From the NCBI GenBank assembly GCA_958295685.1, contig OY282365.1:1054001-1118000 (forward strand): a stretch of DNA of 64,000 bases, given 5' to 3'. Each line of letters begins with the position of its first letter. The stretch's first letter is position 1. Under the pieces are notes generated by a model. It searched no databases. It was not told the DNA's origin and saw nothing but the letters and a program-made list of their open reading frames with translations. Position numbers and translations under genes: made by a program. This stretch comes from an uncultured Dehalococcoidia bacterium. Its GTDB lineage: Bacteria > Chloroflexota > Dehalococcoidia > Lucifugimonadales > CATQGZ01. Shown in pieces: positions 16,266 through 24,333 of this stretch.

Positions 16266-17243
16266 ATGAGTGGACCCTGGAGTGAGAGGCGCGCTCAGGC
16301 GATGAGGCACGTCGTAACCGGCGGGTGCGGCTTCATCGGCTCTCACCTCGTCGACCGTCTCGTGGACCTCGGCCATGAGGTGATCGTGCTGGACGACCTT
16401 TCGACCGGCAAGAAGGCGTATCTCAACCCGGCGGCCGCTCTGGTACAGGGTTCGGTCACGGACGCCGGACTGGTCGCATCCGCGACCGAGGGGGCCGACT
16501 CGATCTTCCACACAGCGGCTTGGGCGCGGGTTCCACGCTCCATAGAAGACCCCGTGGGCACCCACGACGTGAACGTGAACGGCACGCTGAACGTGCTGCA
16601 GGCGGCCAGGGAGAACGGCGTTCGCAGGGTCATATACTCGTCCTCCTCGAGTGTCTACGGGAGCCAGCCCACCCACGTCATGCGCGAGGGGATGACGCCC
16701 GCGCCCAAATCGCCCTACGCGCTCCAGAAACTGATCGGCGAGCAGTACGCCGACATGTTCGCCCGCCTGTTCAATATGCAAGTAGTCTCGCTGCGGTACT
16801 TCAACGTGTACGGCCCGAGACAGGCGGACGAAGGCGCCTACGTGCTGGTCATCCCCCGCTTCATCAAGCTGCGGGACCAGGGGAAGCCCCTGACACTCTA
16901 CGGAGACGGCAGCCAGACACACGGCTACACCCACGTATCGGACGTGGTCAGCGCCAACGTCTCGGCGATGGAGGCGGAGCTCCCCTCCGGAGAGAACACC
17001 GTGCTCAACGTCGGTCCCAACGAGGAGACCTCGATCAATGAAATCGCCGCCATGATCGGGGGGGAGGTCGAGTACGTCTTCCCCAACCCCAGGGCCATGT
17101 ACGAGGAACGCCGCAAGTCCGCCGACAACTCTAAGGCAAAGACGCTGATCGGCTGGGAGCCTCGAATCCCCATATCCGAGGGTATCCGGGGCATAGCCGG
17201 CGGCCCTGCCCGAGCGGCCCCGCAGGGAGCGCGGCAGAGTTGA
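16266..17243 (+). CDS. NAD-dependent nucleotide-sugar epimerase/dehydratase
   Basis: A 325-residue extended short-chain dehydrogenase. It has TGGCGFIGSHLVDRL near residue 18, Ser-rich SSSSSVYG near 127 and the catalytic Tyr151-x3-Lys155 (PYALQK), with RYFNVYGPRQ typical of UDP-glucose/UDP-glucuronate epimerases. ATG 16266 has GGAGG four bases upstream; an internal ATG at 16302 matches the usual family N-terminus (MRHVVTGG) and is an alternative. The gene overlaps the following dehydrogenase by four bases. The pair probably makes a uronic acid or related precursor for cell-surface glycans. Confidence 0.9.
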   Translation: MSGPWSERRAQAMRHVVTGGCGFIGSHLVDRLVDLGHEVIVLDDLSTGKKAYLNPAAALVQGSVTDAGLVASATEGADSIFHTAAWARVPRSIEDPVGTHDVNVNGTLNVLQAARENGVRRVIYSSSSSVYGSQPTHVMREGMTPAPKSPYALQKLIGEQYADMFARLFNMQVVSLRYFNVYGPRQADEGAYVLVIPRFIKLRDQGKPLTLYGDGSQTHGYTHVSDVVSANVSAMEAELPSGENTVLNVGPNEETSINEIAAMIGGEVEYVFPNPRAMYEERRKSADNSKAKTLIGWEPRIPISEGIRGIAGGPARAAPQGARQS

Positions 17244-18559
17244 AGATAACGGTCGTCGGGCTTGGGTACGTGGGCACGGTTGCCGCCGCCGGCCTTGCAA
17301 AAGAGGGGCACGAGGTGCTCGGCGTCGATATAGATCGGCAGCGTATCGACACCCTCCGAACAGGCAAGATTCCGATGTATGAACCGGGACTGGAGGCCTG
17401 GGTGACCTCCTCGCTTCGGGAGGGAACGCTGCGATTCGTCCACCGCGACGATTTCGCCGAAGGCATCGGCGACGCCGCGATCATTGCCACCGGCACGCCT
17501 CCCACCGATAACGGCAGCGCAGACCTCAGACAGGTGATGAGCGCGGTCGCGTGGGTCAGCTCCATTGGACCCGACGGCCTGACCATCGTAATGAAGAGCA
17601 CCATTCCACCCGGCGCCGGTCAGAGGATCGCGCGGCGAGAACTGAGAGGCACGCGCATCCGATACGCGTCCAATCCCGAGTTCCTCCGCGAGGGCCGGGC
17701 GGTGCACGACTGGGAGTCCCCGGACCGCATCGTCGTCGGGGTCGACTCGAACGACGAGCAATCCGTCGATCTGATCAGACGAATGTACGACGGGATCGAC
17801 GCGCCGTATCTGATCACGGACGTCACCAGCGCCGAGATGATCAAGTACGCCTCCAACGCGTTCCTCGCCGCCCGGGTGTCCTTCATCAACGAGATCGCCG
17901 TGCTCTGCGGCGCAGTCGGGGCGTCGATCGACACGGTGAGCGATGGGCTGGCAATGGATTCGAGGACGGGCATGAGGATCCACGCGGGCGTAGGGTATGG
18001 GGGCTCATGCTTCCCAAAGGACGTTCGCGCGCTGGACCACCTCGCGCTCACCAGCGGCGCGAACATTGACCTGCTGAGGTCGGTTATACACACCAACAAC
18101 AGGCAGCGGTTGCTGCCGCTGCACGCGCTGCGTCAGCGGTTCGACAGCGTGCTTGCCGGAACGAGAGTCGGCGTCCTGGGTCTCGCATTCAAGCCCGAGA
18201 CCGACGACGTTCGGGACGCCCCGTCACTCGACCTGATCCGGGCGCTGGTCGACGAGGGGGTGGATGTGGCGGCGTTCGATCCTCGTGCGGCGGAGTCGGC
18301 TCGTTCGAGCCTGCCGCCGTCGGTCCGATTGGTCGACGACGTGGCGGAAGCCGCGGACCGAGCGCAGGCATTGGTCCTCCTGACCGAGTGGGACCACATC
18401 GTCAACGCCGACTGGCAGATCGTGGCCCGGTGCATGACCCCCCCGCGGCTGGTGTTCGACGGCAGAAACGCCCTCGACCCCATCGAGATGGAGAGGCTCG
18501 GCTTCGAATACATCGGGGTCGGAAGAGGCCGCGCGCAAAACGGGGGGGGGGGGGGGTAG
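17240..18559 (+). CDS. UDP-glucose/GDP-mannose dehydrogenase family protein
   Basis: NAD-dependent four-electron sugar-nucleotide oxidase of 439 residues. It shows the Rossmann motif VVGLGYVGTVAA, STIPPGAGQ, Lys202/Asn206 in EMIKYASNAFLA, catalytic Cys257 in GYGGSCFPKDVRAL, and the C-terminal NAD/substrate domain FKPETDDVRDAPS. The start is TTG, overlapping the epimerase stop as TTGA. UDP-glucose 6-dehydrogenase is most likely; UDP-N-acetylmannosamine dehydrogenase is less so. The last five codons are glycine from a G15 homopolymer directly before the TAG stop. Confidence 0.92.
   Translation: MKITVVGLGYVGTVAAAGLAKEGHEVLGVDIDRQRIDTLRTGKIPMYEPGLEAWVTSSLREGTLRFVHRDDFAEGIGDAAIIATGTPPTDNGSADLRQVMSAVAWVSSIGPDGLTIVMKSTIPPGAGQRIARRELRGTRIRYASNPEFLREGRAVHDWESPDRIVVGVDSNDEQSVDLIRRMYDGIDAPYLITDVTSAEMIKYASNAFLAARVSFINEIAVLCGAVGASIDTVSDGLAMDSRTGMRIHAGVGYGGSCFPKDVRALDHLALTSGANIDLLRSVIHTNNRQRLLPLHALRQRFDSVLAGTRVGVLGLAFKPETDDVRDAPSLDLIRALVDEGVDVAAFDPRAAESARSSLPPSVRLVDDVAEAADRAQALVLLTEWDHIVNADWQIVARCMTPPRLVFDGRNALDPIEMERLGFEYIGVGRGRAQNGGGGG
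18542..18556 (+). repeat. G15 homopolymer at the end of the dehydrogenase gene
   Basis: Fifteen consecutive G residues encode five glycines immediately before the stop codon. A one-base slip would change the frame and the C-terminus. Confidence 0.9.
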
Positions 18560-18666
18560 GTAGGACACTGCCCCCGTCCACCTGATTTTCGGTGTTCACC
18601 CCACCCGTTCGGCAGGTGCGGCAACAGTTGCCAGGTGAGACGTACCCCGCCGACCACCGACCGGGC

Positions 18667-19236
18667 CTAGCCGTCGGCGACCATCGTCTCGGACAGAGCG
18701 AAGCAGCACGAGCTCCCCGGACGGCCCACCGCTCGCCGCCAGCCCTCCCTGACGAACGGGGAACCCTCCACCTCGACGCCGTTCACCGTCATCCGCGCCG
18801 CGCCGCTGAAGAACAGCGCCGAGTGGATCACGGCTATCCCCACCGAGCGGAGAGGCTTGTCCATGACCACCGGGGGCTCGACCTCGGTCCACAGAGCGGT
18901 GACCGTGGCGTCGCCGGCCTCTATCCGCCATTCGGGCCCGGACGGCACCGCGCCGCCACGGGTGATCCGAGCGTCCACCACAGGCAGCCCCCGTGGGAAC
19001 GGACTCGCCGACCACTTGATGACGGTCTCCGAGATGAAGTCGACGAGGGGGCGGTTGTCGGTGTACACCGCGGGCGCTATCCCCGACGGCCCGTCCGCGC
19101 TCACCAGCGCGACCGTTCCCTCCCCCGCAGGGCTGTACGCGGTCCTGTACAGGCTCACGGAGCCGCTGTTGGACTCCTCGCCGGGCCGCCTCAGATACAG
19201 TATCCAGTGTTCGCCGGTCCACAGAAGCTCTGACAA
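18667..19236 (-). CDS. Conserved hypothetical protein
   Basis: A 189-residue protein I do not recognise. It begins MSELLWTGEHWILYLRRPG and is predicted to be mostly beta-strand, with no signal peptide or membrane segment. Toward the C-terminus are DKPLRSVGIAVIHSALFFSG and MTVNGVEVEGSPFVREGWRR, reminiscent of a sandwich or lipocalin-like fold. The frame is long and free of stops, with codon use like its neighbours, so it is probably real. It lies 53 bases downstream of clpC on the same strand. Confidence 0.6.
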   Translation of the reverse strand: MSELLWTGEHWILYLRRPGEESNSGSVSLYRTAYSPAGEGTVALVSADGPSGIAPAVYTDNRPLVDFISETVIKWSASPFPRGLPVVDARITRGGAVPSGPEWRIEAGDATVTALWTEVEPPVVMDKPLRSVGIAVIHSALFFSGAARMTVNGVEVEGSPFVREGWRRAVGRPGSSCCFALSETMVADG

Positions 19237-19289
19237 CGTAAGTCCCTCACCTTCTCCGTCTCTGGATGCCGATTCTACACGCCCGCGTC

Positions 19290-21734
19290 TCAGGCGGCCA
19301 GCGGGGGCGCCTCCGGCAGGTTCTCGAACGTCAGGCCGTCATCCGCGGCATCGACGAGCACCTGGCCGCCATCGCCGAACTCGCCGGCCAGTATCCGCCT
19401 CGACAGCGGGTTCTCCAAATTGCGCTGGGTCGCCCGCCGCAGGGGTCTCGCGCCGTACACGGAGTCGAACCCCGTCCGCGCGATCCACTCGCTCGCATCG
19501 GGCGTCAGGGTGATGGAGACCCCATGCTCGCCCAGACGCTCCTCCACCTCGGAGATCAGTATCTCCACAATGCGCCTGAGGTGCTCCGATTCGAGCGGGT
19601 GGAAGATGATCGTCTCGTCGATCCTGTTCACGAACTCCGGCCTGAAGGCTCTCCTCATCTGCTCGTCTATCGACGAACGCAGCCTCGCGGACTCGTCGAG
19701 GTCCCGGCGGAAGCCGGGCGCGCCTCGGCGCAGATCCGACGTCCCCAGATTGCTGGTCATTATCACCAGCGTGTTGCGGAAGTCGACCGTTCTGCCGCGT
19801 CCGTCGGTCAGCCTGCCGTCCTCCATGATCTGCAACAGAATGTTGAAGACGTCCGGATGCGCCTTCTCGATCTCGTCGAAAAGCACGACCCTGAACGGCC
19901 TCCGGCGGACGGCCTCGGTGAGCTGGCCCCCCTCCTCGAAGCCCACGTATCCAGGGGGCGCCCCGATGAGCCTCGAGACGGCGTGCTTCTCCATGTACTC
20001 CGACATATCGAGCCGCACCATGTTCTGCTCATCGTCGAACAGGTACTCGGCGAGCGCCCTGGCAAGCTCGGTCTTGCCGACGCCGGTGGGCCCCAGAAAG
20101 ATGAAGCTGCCTATGGGCCTGTCAGGATCCTTCAGGCCGGCCCTCGCCCGCCGGATGGCGTCGGACACGGCGGCGACCGCCAAGTCCTGCCCCACCACCC
20201 GCGCGTGCAGGCGCTCCTCCATATGGAGCAGCCGCTCCGCCTCGGTCTCCAGCAGGCGGTCCACGGGAATCCCCGTCCACTCGGCAACCAGCCTCCCGAC
20301 GTGCTCGGCCGTCACGGTCAGGCCGACCTCGCGGCGCGGCGCCGTCTCGCTGCGGCGTGAATCGAACTCCTCCTGCAGCCGCAGACGTTCCGTTCGCAGC
20401 TCCGCGGCCTGCCGATAGTCGGCGCGGCGCGACGCCGCCTCCTCCTCGTCCTGGAGCTGGAGGAGCCTCGACTCCTGCTCACGGAGGCCGCTGGGGAGAG
20501 TCTGCGCCTCGATGCGCAGCTTGCTCGCAGCCTCGTCGATCAGATCGACGGCCTTGTCCGGGAGCAGGCGGCCGGTCACGTAGCGCTGGCTGAGACGCGC
20601 GGCGGCCTCCAGGGCGGCGTCCTCGATCTTCACCCTGTGGTGGACCTCGTACCTGGGCCGCAGCGAGCGCAGCATCTCGACGGCCGCCGAGGCGTCGGGC
20701 TCTTCGACCAATATGGGCTGGAAGCGGCGCTCCAAGGCGGCGTCCCTTTCGATGCTGTTTCGGTACTCATCCTCCGTGGTGGCCCCGATGCACTGGAGCT
20801 CCCCGCGCGCGAGCGCGGGCTTCATCATGTTGCCCGCGTCCATCGCCCCCTCAGCCGCGCCGGCCCCGACCACCGTGTGTATCTCGTCGATGAAGACTAT
20901 GACCTCCCCGTCGGCATCCCTGATCTCGTCCAGCGCCGCCTTCAGGCGCTCCTCGAACTCCCCCCTGAACTTGGCCCCCGCCACCATCGCGGCCATGTCC
21001 AGCGCCAGCACACGGCGGCTCTTCAGCTCGTCGGGGACGTCGCCGGCATGAATGCGCTGGGCAAGGCCCTCGACTACGGCGGTCTTGCCGACCCCCGCGC
21101 CGCCTATCAGCATCGGGTTGTTCTTCGTGCGGCGCACCAGGGTCTGCATCGCGCGGGCGATTTCGACGTCCCGGCCCACCACAGGGTCCAGCCGGCCGCT
21201 CCTCGCCAGATCGGTCAGGTCCACGCTGAACCTCTCCAGAGACCGGTAGCGGCTCTCGGCCCTCGGGTCGTCGACCCTGTGCCCGCCCCGTACCTTTCGG
21301 AGCGCCTGATAGACCCGCTCCAGGTCGACGCCGAACTCGCTCACCACGCGCCGCACGTCGCCCGCGTCCTCCTGTACCAGCGCGACCAGCAGATGCTCCG
21401 TCCCGACGAACTCGTCGCTCAGCCTGTCAGCCTCGGCTTTGGCTCTATCCAGCAGATGGAGAACTCTGGGCGAGGCGTATATCTGTGAAGGCTGGCCCGA
21501 CAGCCTCGGCGCATCCTCCAGCAGCCCGCCGAGCCGACGCCGCAGGTCGTCGACGGAGACCCCGATCTCGTTCAGCACGCCGACCGGCAGACCGTCCTTC
21601 TGCTCCAAGACGGCCATCAGCACGTGCTCCGAGTCCCACGCGCCGTGGCGGTACAGCCGCACCATCTCCTGCGACCTGCCGATGACCTCTCGGGCCTGCT
21701 CGGTATACTGCTCGGGCTTCAGCGCCACGTTCAT
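19290..21734 (-). CDS. clpC: ATP-dependent Clp protease ATP-binding subunit (ClpC type)
   Basis: Class I Hsp100 unfoldase of 814 residues. Order: double Clp N-domain (AREVIGRSQEMVRLYRHGAW and ASPRVLHLLDRAKAEADRLS), first AAA+ module with Walker A GGAGVGKT at 211-218 and VIVFIDEIHTVVGAGAAEG, a short coiled-coil M domain near 400-460 as in ClpC rather than the long one of ClpB, then the second AAA+ module with GPTGVGKTELA and APPGYVGFEEGGQL. It delivers substrates to ClpP. The start at 21732-21734 (MNVALKPEQYTEQ) is preceded by GAGG; the longer open frame runs through the regulatory region and is rejected. Confidence 0.95.
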   Translation of the reverse strand: MNVALKPEQYTEQAREVIGRSQEMVRLYRHGAWDSEHVLMAVLEQKDGLPVGVLNEIGVSVDDLRRRLGGLLEDAPRLSGQPSQIYASPRVLHLLDRAKAEADRLSDEFVGTEHLLVALVQEDAGDVRRVVSEFGVDLERVYQALRKVRGGHRVDDPRAESRYRSLERFSVDLTDLARSGRLDPVVGRDVEIARAMQTLVRRTKNNPMLIGGAGVGKTAVVEGLAQRIHAGDVPDELKSRRVLALDMAAMVAGAKFRGEFEERLKAALDEIRDADGEVIVFIDEIHTVVGAGAAEGAMDAGNMMKPALARGELQCIGATTEDEYRNSIERDAALERRFQPILVEEPDASAAVEMLRSLRPRYEVHHRVKIEDAALEAAARLSQRYVTGRLLPDKAVDLIDEAASKLRIEAQTLPSGLREQESRLLQLQDEEEAASRRADYRQAAELRTERLRLQEEFDSRRSETAPRREVGLTVTAEHVGRLVAEWTGIPVDRLLETEAERLLHMEERLHARVVGQDLAVAAVSDAIRRARAGLKDPDRPIGSFIFLGPTGVGKTELARALAEYLFDDEQNMVRLDMSEYMEKHAVSRLIGAPPGYVGFEEGGQLTEAVRRRPFRVVLFDEIEKAHPDVFNILLQIMEDGRLTDGRGRTVDFRNTLVIMTSNLGTSDLRRGAPGFRRDLDESARLRSSIDEQMRRAFRPEFVNRIDETIIFHPLESEHLRRIVEILISEVEERLGEHGVSITLTPDASEWIARTGFDSVYGARPLRRATQRNLENPLSRRILAGEFGDGGQVLVDAADDGLTFENLPEAPPLAA

Positions 21735-21783
21735 GCACCTCGGGTCGGGCCGTCGCAAGAGACGGCCCCTCTGGTCTGAACGC

Positions 21784-21792
21784 ATTATAGCA
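21784..21792 (-). promoter_or_regulatory. Extended -10 promoter of clpC
   Basis: TGCTATAAT on the minus strand, a perfect extended -10, 50 bases before the clpC start. The inverted repeat at 21790-21826 overlaps its upstream edge and covers the -35 area. Confidence 0.7.
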
Positions 21793-21826
21793 TAAACATT
21801 GATGCCATGCCGCTCAATGTTTATGC
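21790..21826. promoter_or_regulatory. 13-bp perfect inverted repeat, probable clpC operator
   Basis: GCATAAACATTGA (21790-21802), 11-bp spacer, TCAATGTTTATGC (21814-21826). The layout resembles CIRCE (9-bp arms, 9-bp spacer) but the sequence is different, and it is not the HspR HAIR motif either. Position over the clpC promoter suggests repression by a dimeric stress regulator. Confidence 0.7.
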
Positions 21827-21914
21827 CCCCTGACCCACCTACCCCTGGCGCTCGCTCACCAAATACGGTCGCCCCGAACGCATAGGGAAGATTCAGGAAC
21901 CGACCGCGCCTCCC

Positions 21915-22197
21915 AATCCTCCCAATCCTGAAATCCTCCAATCCTGAGAATCCTGATTCAGACAACCCTTGACGACGCCGAACCGCTGTGCTAGAGTATC
22001 CCCATGACACAGCCGCCTCTCTCCACAAACCGCCCGCAAGACTCCTGCATCGCCTGTCGCATAAGTGTCGCATAAGTGTCGCAAAGTGTCGCATAAGTGT
22101 CGCATAAGTGTCGCATGAGTGTCGCAAAGTGTCGGCCAAAATCGCACCTCCCAGCTACGAAATGCCCCTAAAATGTGACACTTTCGCAAAAAATTTC
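21915..22197 (+). repeat. Promoter-array leader element, copy C (upstream of peptide ABC operon)
   Basis: Five AATCCT boxes spaced 8-9 bases (21915-21954), TTGACG (21969-21974), 17-bp spacer, TAGAGT (21992-21997). An ATG at 22004 opens a 23-codon ORF ending at 22075 (MTQPPLSTNRPQDSCIACRI...). Seven array units TGTCGCATAAG (some TGTCGCAAAG) fill 22055-22129. Core CAGCTACGAAATG ends at 22164 and the inverted unit TGTGACACTTTC is at 22174-22185. Array and inverted unit differ at one base that remains a G-U pair in RNA. The gap also contains the clpC control region and a second promoter at 22229. Confidence 0.85.
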
Positions 22198-22228
22198 CGC
22201 CCGTGGAGGATTCGGCGCGCTCCACAGG

Positions 22229-22257
22229 TTGACAGGGACGGCCCTATTCAATATAGT
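22229..22257 (+). promoter_or_regulatory. Strong sigma-70 promoter for the peptide ABC operon
   Basis: TTGACA (22229-22234), 17-bp spacer, TATAGT (22252-22257), 60 bases before the start codon. It lies downstream of element copy C, so the operon appears to have two tandem promoters. Confidence 0.75.
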
Positions 22258-22317
22258 CCCCCGGATTGGGTAGATTAGACTCGTTTGGTTTGACAGACCG
22301 ACTGATGGAGGTTGGAT

Positions 22318-24210
22318 ATGACACGGAGACTTGACAAAAAGTCACTTGGACTGTGGACGGTGTTGATGCTGGCGGCGGTCGCGGCCTTGGCATGTACGCA
22401 AGAGGTCGTGAGGGAAGTCCCAGTAGAGAAGGTGGTCACCCAGGAGGTGGTCAGAGAGGTGCCTGTCGAGAGGGTGGTGGAGGTGGAAAAGGAGGTCGTC
22501 AGGACCGTCGAGGTCGAGAAGCCGGTCGAGGTGGTCAGGGAGGTGGTGAAAGAGGTGGAGGTCCCGGGTGACACCGTGATCGTGGAGAGGCCGGTGGAGG
22601 TGGTGAAGGAAGTGGTGGTGACCAAAGAGGTTGAGGTTGAGGTGGTGAAGGAAGTGGAGGCCAAGCTGTCCCCGTCTCTCGCGGCGGAGGCGGCCCGGTA
22701 CGGCGGCGACCTGAAGATCGTGTCCTCCGGCGGCATCGCTACGCTGGACAGCGACTTCTCAGGCGCCTACAGCAGCGCCGCCCCAGGGATGCACATCCAC
22801 GAGAGCCTCTTCAAGTACGACGCCGACTTCGTCTCCAAGCCCGAGTTGGCCAAGAGCTGGACGATCTCGCCGGACGGGAAGACCTACACCTTCGAGATCC
22901 TGGAGCACGACTTCCACACCACGAGCACGTTCGAGGGCAGGCCCCTCATCGCGGACGACCTGATCGAGTCCCTCCAGCGATGGGTCAAGAAGCACTCGGG
23001 CGGCAAGTCGCTCAAACAGTTCGCATACGGGGACGGAGACGTAGTCATAGACAAGCTGAACGACTACACGATAAGGTTCCCGCTCCAAAACGCCTACAGC
23101 CCGTTCATCAGCCACGTCGGCGCGATACGGGGCGCCCTCCAGGTATGGCCTCAGGAGATAGCGGCCCTGGACCCGTTCCAGGACGTGGGCGTGGACAACA
23201 TCGTCGGCAGCGGCCCATACAAGCTCGCATCCTGGGAGCCAGGATTCAGGGTCATCCTGGAGCGCCACGAGAGCTACGTCCCCCGCTCCGAGCCCCACAG
23301 CAACTTCGCGGGAGCCCAGACCCCATACATGGACAGGCTCATATTCCTCGAGGTCCCCGACGCGGAGACCAAGATCGCCGGGCTCAAGACGGCCGAGTGG
23401 GACATAATCGACTCCGGGCCGCCGGACGCCATCGACGACCTCCTTGCCGACCCCAACATCGACCTGGCGCTGAATGTCCCAGGCTCGATGAGCAACATCG
23501 CCTTCAACGGCGAGAGCAAAGTCTTCAAGGACATCAAGGTCAGGCAGGCCGTCCAGGCCGCCATCGACGCCGAGTCCATGATCTCGACCCTCGGACCCAA
23601 GAACACCTGGAGCCTCTGCTCGGCATACTTCCACTGCGAGACTCCCCTCGCAAGGACCACGGGCGACGAAAACTACAACGTGGGGAACCTCGACCGTGCC
23701 AAGCAGCTCCTGGCCGAGTCGAGCTACGACGGCGAAGAGATAATCATGCTCAGCCCGACCGACCTGGCCGCCCTGACCCCCCTGGGGCTCGTCCTCAAGC
23801 CACTGCTGGAAGATGTCGGCTTCAACGTCAGTGCGCCGACGATAGACTGGTCGACCGAGGTGGGCATCCTCTTCGGCGGCGAGGAGAAGTGGGACGAGTG
23901 GGACATAGTGCCCATGGGCTTCGGCTTCTACGGACTGCACGACCCGATCACGGACGGCTTCGCAACCGGCGGTACCTTCATCAACTACCACAACGACACC
24001 CTGAAGGACCTCCGCAGCCGCTGGGCCGCCTCTCTGGACCCCGAAGAGAGAGACCAGATCGTGGACGAAATGCAACTCGAGTTCTACAGAGACCCGCCGT
24101 TCGTAATCCTGGGAATGTACCACGCCATCCACCCGTACCGGACGTACGTGAAGGGATTCACCTCCATCAGGGGAATGCCCAGCCACACCAACGTCTGGAT
24201 AGAGAGATAA
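22318..24210 (+). CDS. Peptide/nickel-type ABC transporter substrate-binding lipoprotein
   Basis: A 630-residue solute-binding protein of family 5. A lipoprotein signal ends at Cys26 (AAVAALAC). Then about 85 residues of Val/Glu/Lys repeats (VVREVPVEKVVTQE, VEVEKEVV and so on) form a charged stalk. The binding domain follows: LAKSWTISPDGKTYTFEI, VVGSGPYKL-like IVGSGPYKLASWEPG, KDIKVRQAVQAAIDAESM. ATG 22318 sits six bases after GGAGG; a TTG two codons earlier is too close to that site. Ligand unknown, probably oligopeptide or similar. It heads an operon with two permeases. Confidence 0.93.
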   Translation: MTRRLDKKSLGLWTVLMLAAVAALACTQEVVREVPVEKVVTQEVVREVPVERVVEVEKEVVRTVEVEKPVEVVREVVKEVEVPGDTVIVERPVEVVKEVVVTKEVEVEVVKEVEAKLSPSLAAEAARYGGDLKIVSSGGIATLDSDFSGAYSSAAPGMHIHESLFKYDADFVSKPELAKSWTISPDGKTYTFEILEHDFHTTSTFEGRPLIADDLIESLQRWVKKHSGGKSLKQFAYGDGDVVIDKLNDYTIRFPLQNAYSPFISHVGAIRGALQVWPQEIAALDPFQDVGVDNIVGSGPYKLASWEPGFRVILERHESYVPRSEPHSNFAGAQTPYMDRLIFLEVPDAETKIAGLKTAEWDIIDSGPPDAIDDLLADPNIDLALNVPGSMSNIAFNGESKVFKDIKVRQAVQAAIDAESMISTLGPKNTWSLCSAYFHCETPLARTTGDENYNVGNLDRAKQLLAESSYDGEEIIMLSPTDLAALTPLGLVLKPLLEDVGFNVSAPTIDWSTEVGILFGGEEKWDEWDIVPMGFGFYGLHDPITDGFATGGTFINYHNDTLKDLRSRWAASLDPEERDQIVDEMQLEFYRDPPFVILGMYHAIHPYRTYVKGFTSIRGMPSHTNVWIER

Positions 24211-24241
24211 CGGAAACTCCGGCGCCATAGAGCCGTGGACG

Positions 24242-24276
24242 CGCGGGGAAGGGGCCGCAGGGCGCCCTTCCCCGCG
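24242..24276 (+). other. 12-bp hairpin between binding-protein and permease genes
   Basis: CGCGGGGAAGGG and CCCTTCCCCGCG flank an 11-base loop, 31 bases after the binding-protein stop. No T-run follows, so it is more likely an mRNA-stabilising or attenuating hairpin than a terminator. Confidence 0.6.
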
Positions 24277-24333
24277 TCGCATCAGCCACCGGGCTGAGGC
24301 CGTCCACGACACGCCGACAGTCAGGGTCTCGCC

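Noticed and set aside
21790..21826. Reading the clpC inverted repeat as CIRCE or HAIR
   Set aside because: CIRCE requires TTAGCACTC/GAGTGCTAA and HAIR CTTGAGT/ACTCAAG; neither is present.
22055..22137. Regular tandem repeats that might be a CRISPR array
   Set aside because: The period is only 10-11 bases with no unique spacers and there are no cas genes; the units are contiguous tandem repeats.
21735..22139. N-terminal extension of clpC by 135 residues
   Set aside because: It would run through the operator, the clpC promoter and leader copy C; Clp family homology begins at MNVALKPEQYTEQ.
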